From Actinomycetota bacterium (GTDB lineage Bacteria; Actinomycetota; Actinomycetes; S36-B12; CAIYMF01), in contig WLRQ01000002.1 in assembly GCA_009697815.1 (NCBI GenBank), forward strand, positions 1 through 64,000: 64,000 bases of DNA, given 5' to 3'. Below, in pieces: positions 63,298 through 64,000 of the stretch (position 1 is its first letter; each line of letters opens with the position of its first letter). Under the pieces are notes generated by a model. It was not told the origin of the DNA and searched no databases. It saw nothing but the letters and a program-made list of their open reading frames with translations. The translations under genes and the position numbers were made by a program.

Positions 63298-64000
63298 ATG
63301 TCGGACCCAGTCCTCCCCTCTCGCGCCAGGGTTGTCGTCATCGGGGGCGGAGTCATCGGCACCTCAGTCGCCTACCACCTCGCCGATATGGGCTGGGCCG
63401 ACATCGTCCTGCTCGAGCGCGACCGACTCACCTCCGGCACGACATGGCACGCAGCCGGGCTGATGGTCACCTTCGGATCGACATCGGAGACGTCCACCGA
63501 ATTCCGCAAGTACACCCGTGATCTCTACTCGCGGCTCGAAGCCGAGACCGGTCAGTCAACCGGCTTCTCGCCCGTGGGGTTCATCGAAATCGCCACGGAC
63601 GCCGGAAGGCTTGAGGAGTACCGCCGGGTGTCGGCGTTCAACCGGCACTGCGGAGTCGACGTCCAGGAGATCTCCGCACGCGAGGTCGAGAACCTGTTCC
63701 CGCTGGCCCGAGTCGATGACGTACTCGCGGGCTTCTATGTCGCGGCGGACGGTCGCGCCAACCCCGTCGACGTGACGATGGCCCTCGCCAAGGGTGCACG
63801 CCTCAAGGGCGCCACCGTCATCGAAGGCGTTCCCGTCACCGCGGTCACCACCAAGGCCGGCGCTGTCACCGGCGTGCAGACCCCCTATGGCGACATCGAG
63901 GCCGACTACGTCGTGAACTGTGCGGGCATGTGGGCAAGGCAGCTCGGTGAGCAGGCAGGGGTGAACATCCCGCTGCAGGCCGCCGAGCATTACTACCTGA
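63298..64000 (+). CDS. FAD-dependent dimethylglycine/sarcosine dehydrogenase-like protein (partial, C-terminus beyond window)
   Basis: The first 234 residues are visible. The dinucleotide motif G-G-G-V-I-G is at 16-21, and the covalent-FAD motif T-T-W-H-A-A-G with His51 is intact. It resembles the 806-residue enzyme at 20578-22998 (both have W-H-A-A-G and a V-N-C/A-A-G-M/L-W-A-R segment) but is a distinct gene. If full length, a GcvT folate domain should follow beyond the edge. Confidence 0.87.
   Translation, partial: MSDPVLPSRARVVVIGGGVIGTSVAYHLADMGWADIVLLERDRLTSGTTWHAAGLMVTFGSTSETSTEFRKYTRDLYSRLEAETGQSTGFSPVGFIEIATDAGRLEEYRRVSAFNRHCGVDVQEISAREVENLFPLARVDDVLAGFYVAADGRANPVDVTMALAKGARLKGATVIEGVPVTAVTTKAGAVTGVQTPYGDIEADYVVNCAGMWARQLGEQAGVNIPLQAAEHYYL

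Overview
The window is a gene-dense, high-GC chromosomal segment of an actinobacterium, probably class Actinomycetia. The evidence is a WhiB protein, the clpS-DUF2017-mec-cysO-cysM-murI-cAMP phosphodiesterase-rph-rdgB gene order known from Mycobacterium, DUF3039, DUF3618, DUF2510/RDD and HdeD-type proteins, GTP-dependent PEP carboxykinase, many GTG starts and many ATGA/GTGA stop-start overlaps. I cannot name the genus. No phage, insertion sequence, rRNA or CRISPR array is visible.

Bases 1-16.3 kb form a molybdenum/carbon monoxide island. On the minus strand lie xdhC, a MobA-like nucleotidyltransferase, an HTH-TOBE protein, modABC and a cbiM cut by the window edge. On the plus strand are moaE-moaA, then (after a minus-strand moaD) coxG, coxM, coxS, coxL, an XdhC-YHS fusion (coxF), coxD, coxE and moeA. 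CoxL carries the form I motif AYxCSFR, so this is predicted to be a true aerobic Mo-Cu CO dehydrogenase. Its molybdate uptake, cofactor synthesis and active-site maturation genes sit alongside it.

Bases 16.3-26.5 kb hold threonine aldolase, a secreted metzincin-like protease, oligoribonuclease, tRNA-His, two flavin oxidoreductases for N-methylated amino acids and a PAS-GGDEF diguanylate cyclase. Bases 26.5-31.8 kb hold a SHOCT membrane protein, the pxpABC 5-oxoprolinase operon, a 35-residue small protein, tRNA-Lys, a VOC protein, a DUF5666 protein and a DUF3618 protein. Bases 31.8-34.3 kb are a complete cbiMNQO nickel/cobalt importer behind a Nur-like box. Bases 34.5-38.8 kb hold a peroxiredoxin and a probable persulfide-response cluster: rhodanese, CstR-like regulator and CoA-disulfide reductase-rhodanese. 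Its divergent MFS neighbour shares a perfect CsoR-family palindrome.

Bases 38.8-47.7 kb carry tRNA-Leu, a membrane protein, a GNAT protein and the conserved rdgB-to-clpS block, which includes the CysO sulfur-carrier route to cysteine, followed by a class V aminotransferase. Bases 47.7-60.4 kb hold a secreted GH18-type hydrolase, a hypothetical protein, an RDD protein, an IclR regulator, an HdeD-like protein, an amino-acid ABC importer, a helicase, DUF3039, YqgE, WhiB and ornithine carbamoyltransferase. Bases 60.4-64 kb hold pckG, a cold-shock protein and the start of another flavin demethylase-type enzyme.

The most distinctive points are the CO dehydrogenase maturation set, especially the YHS domain fused to XdhC, and the coherent CstR-like persulfide locus with its operator. 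Both extend known biology. I do not see a system that is wholly without precedent.
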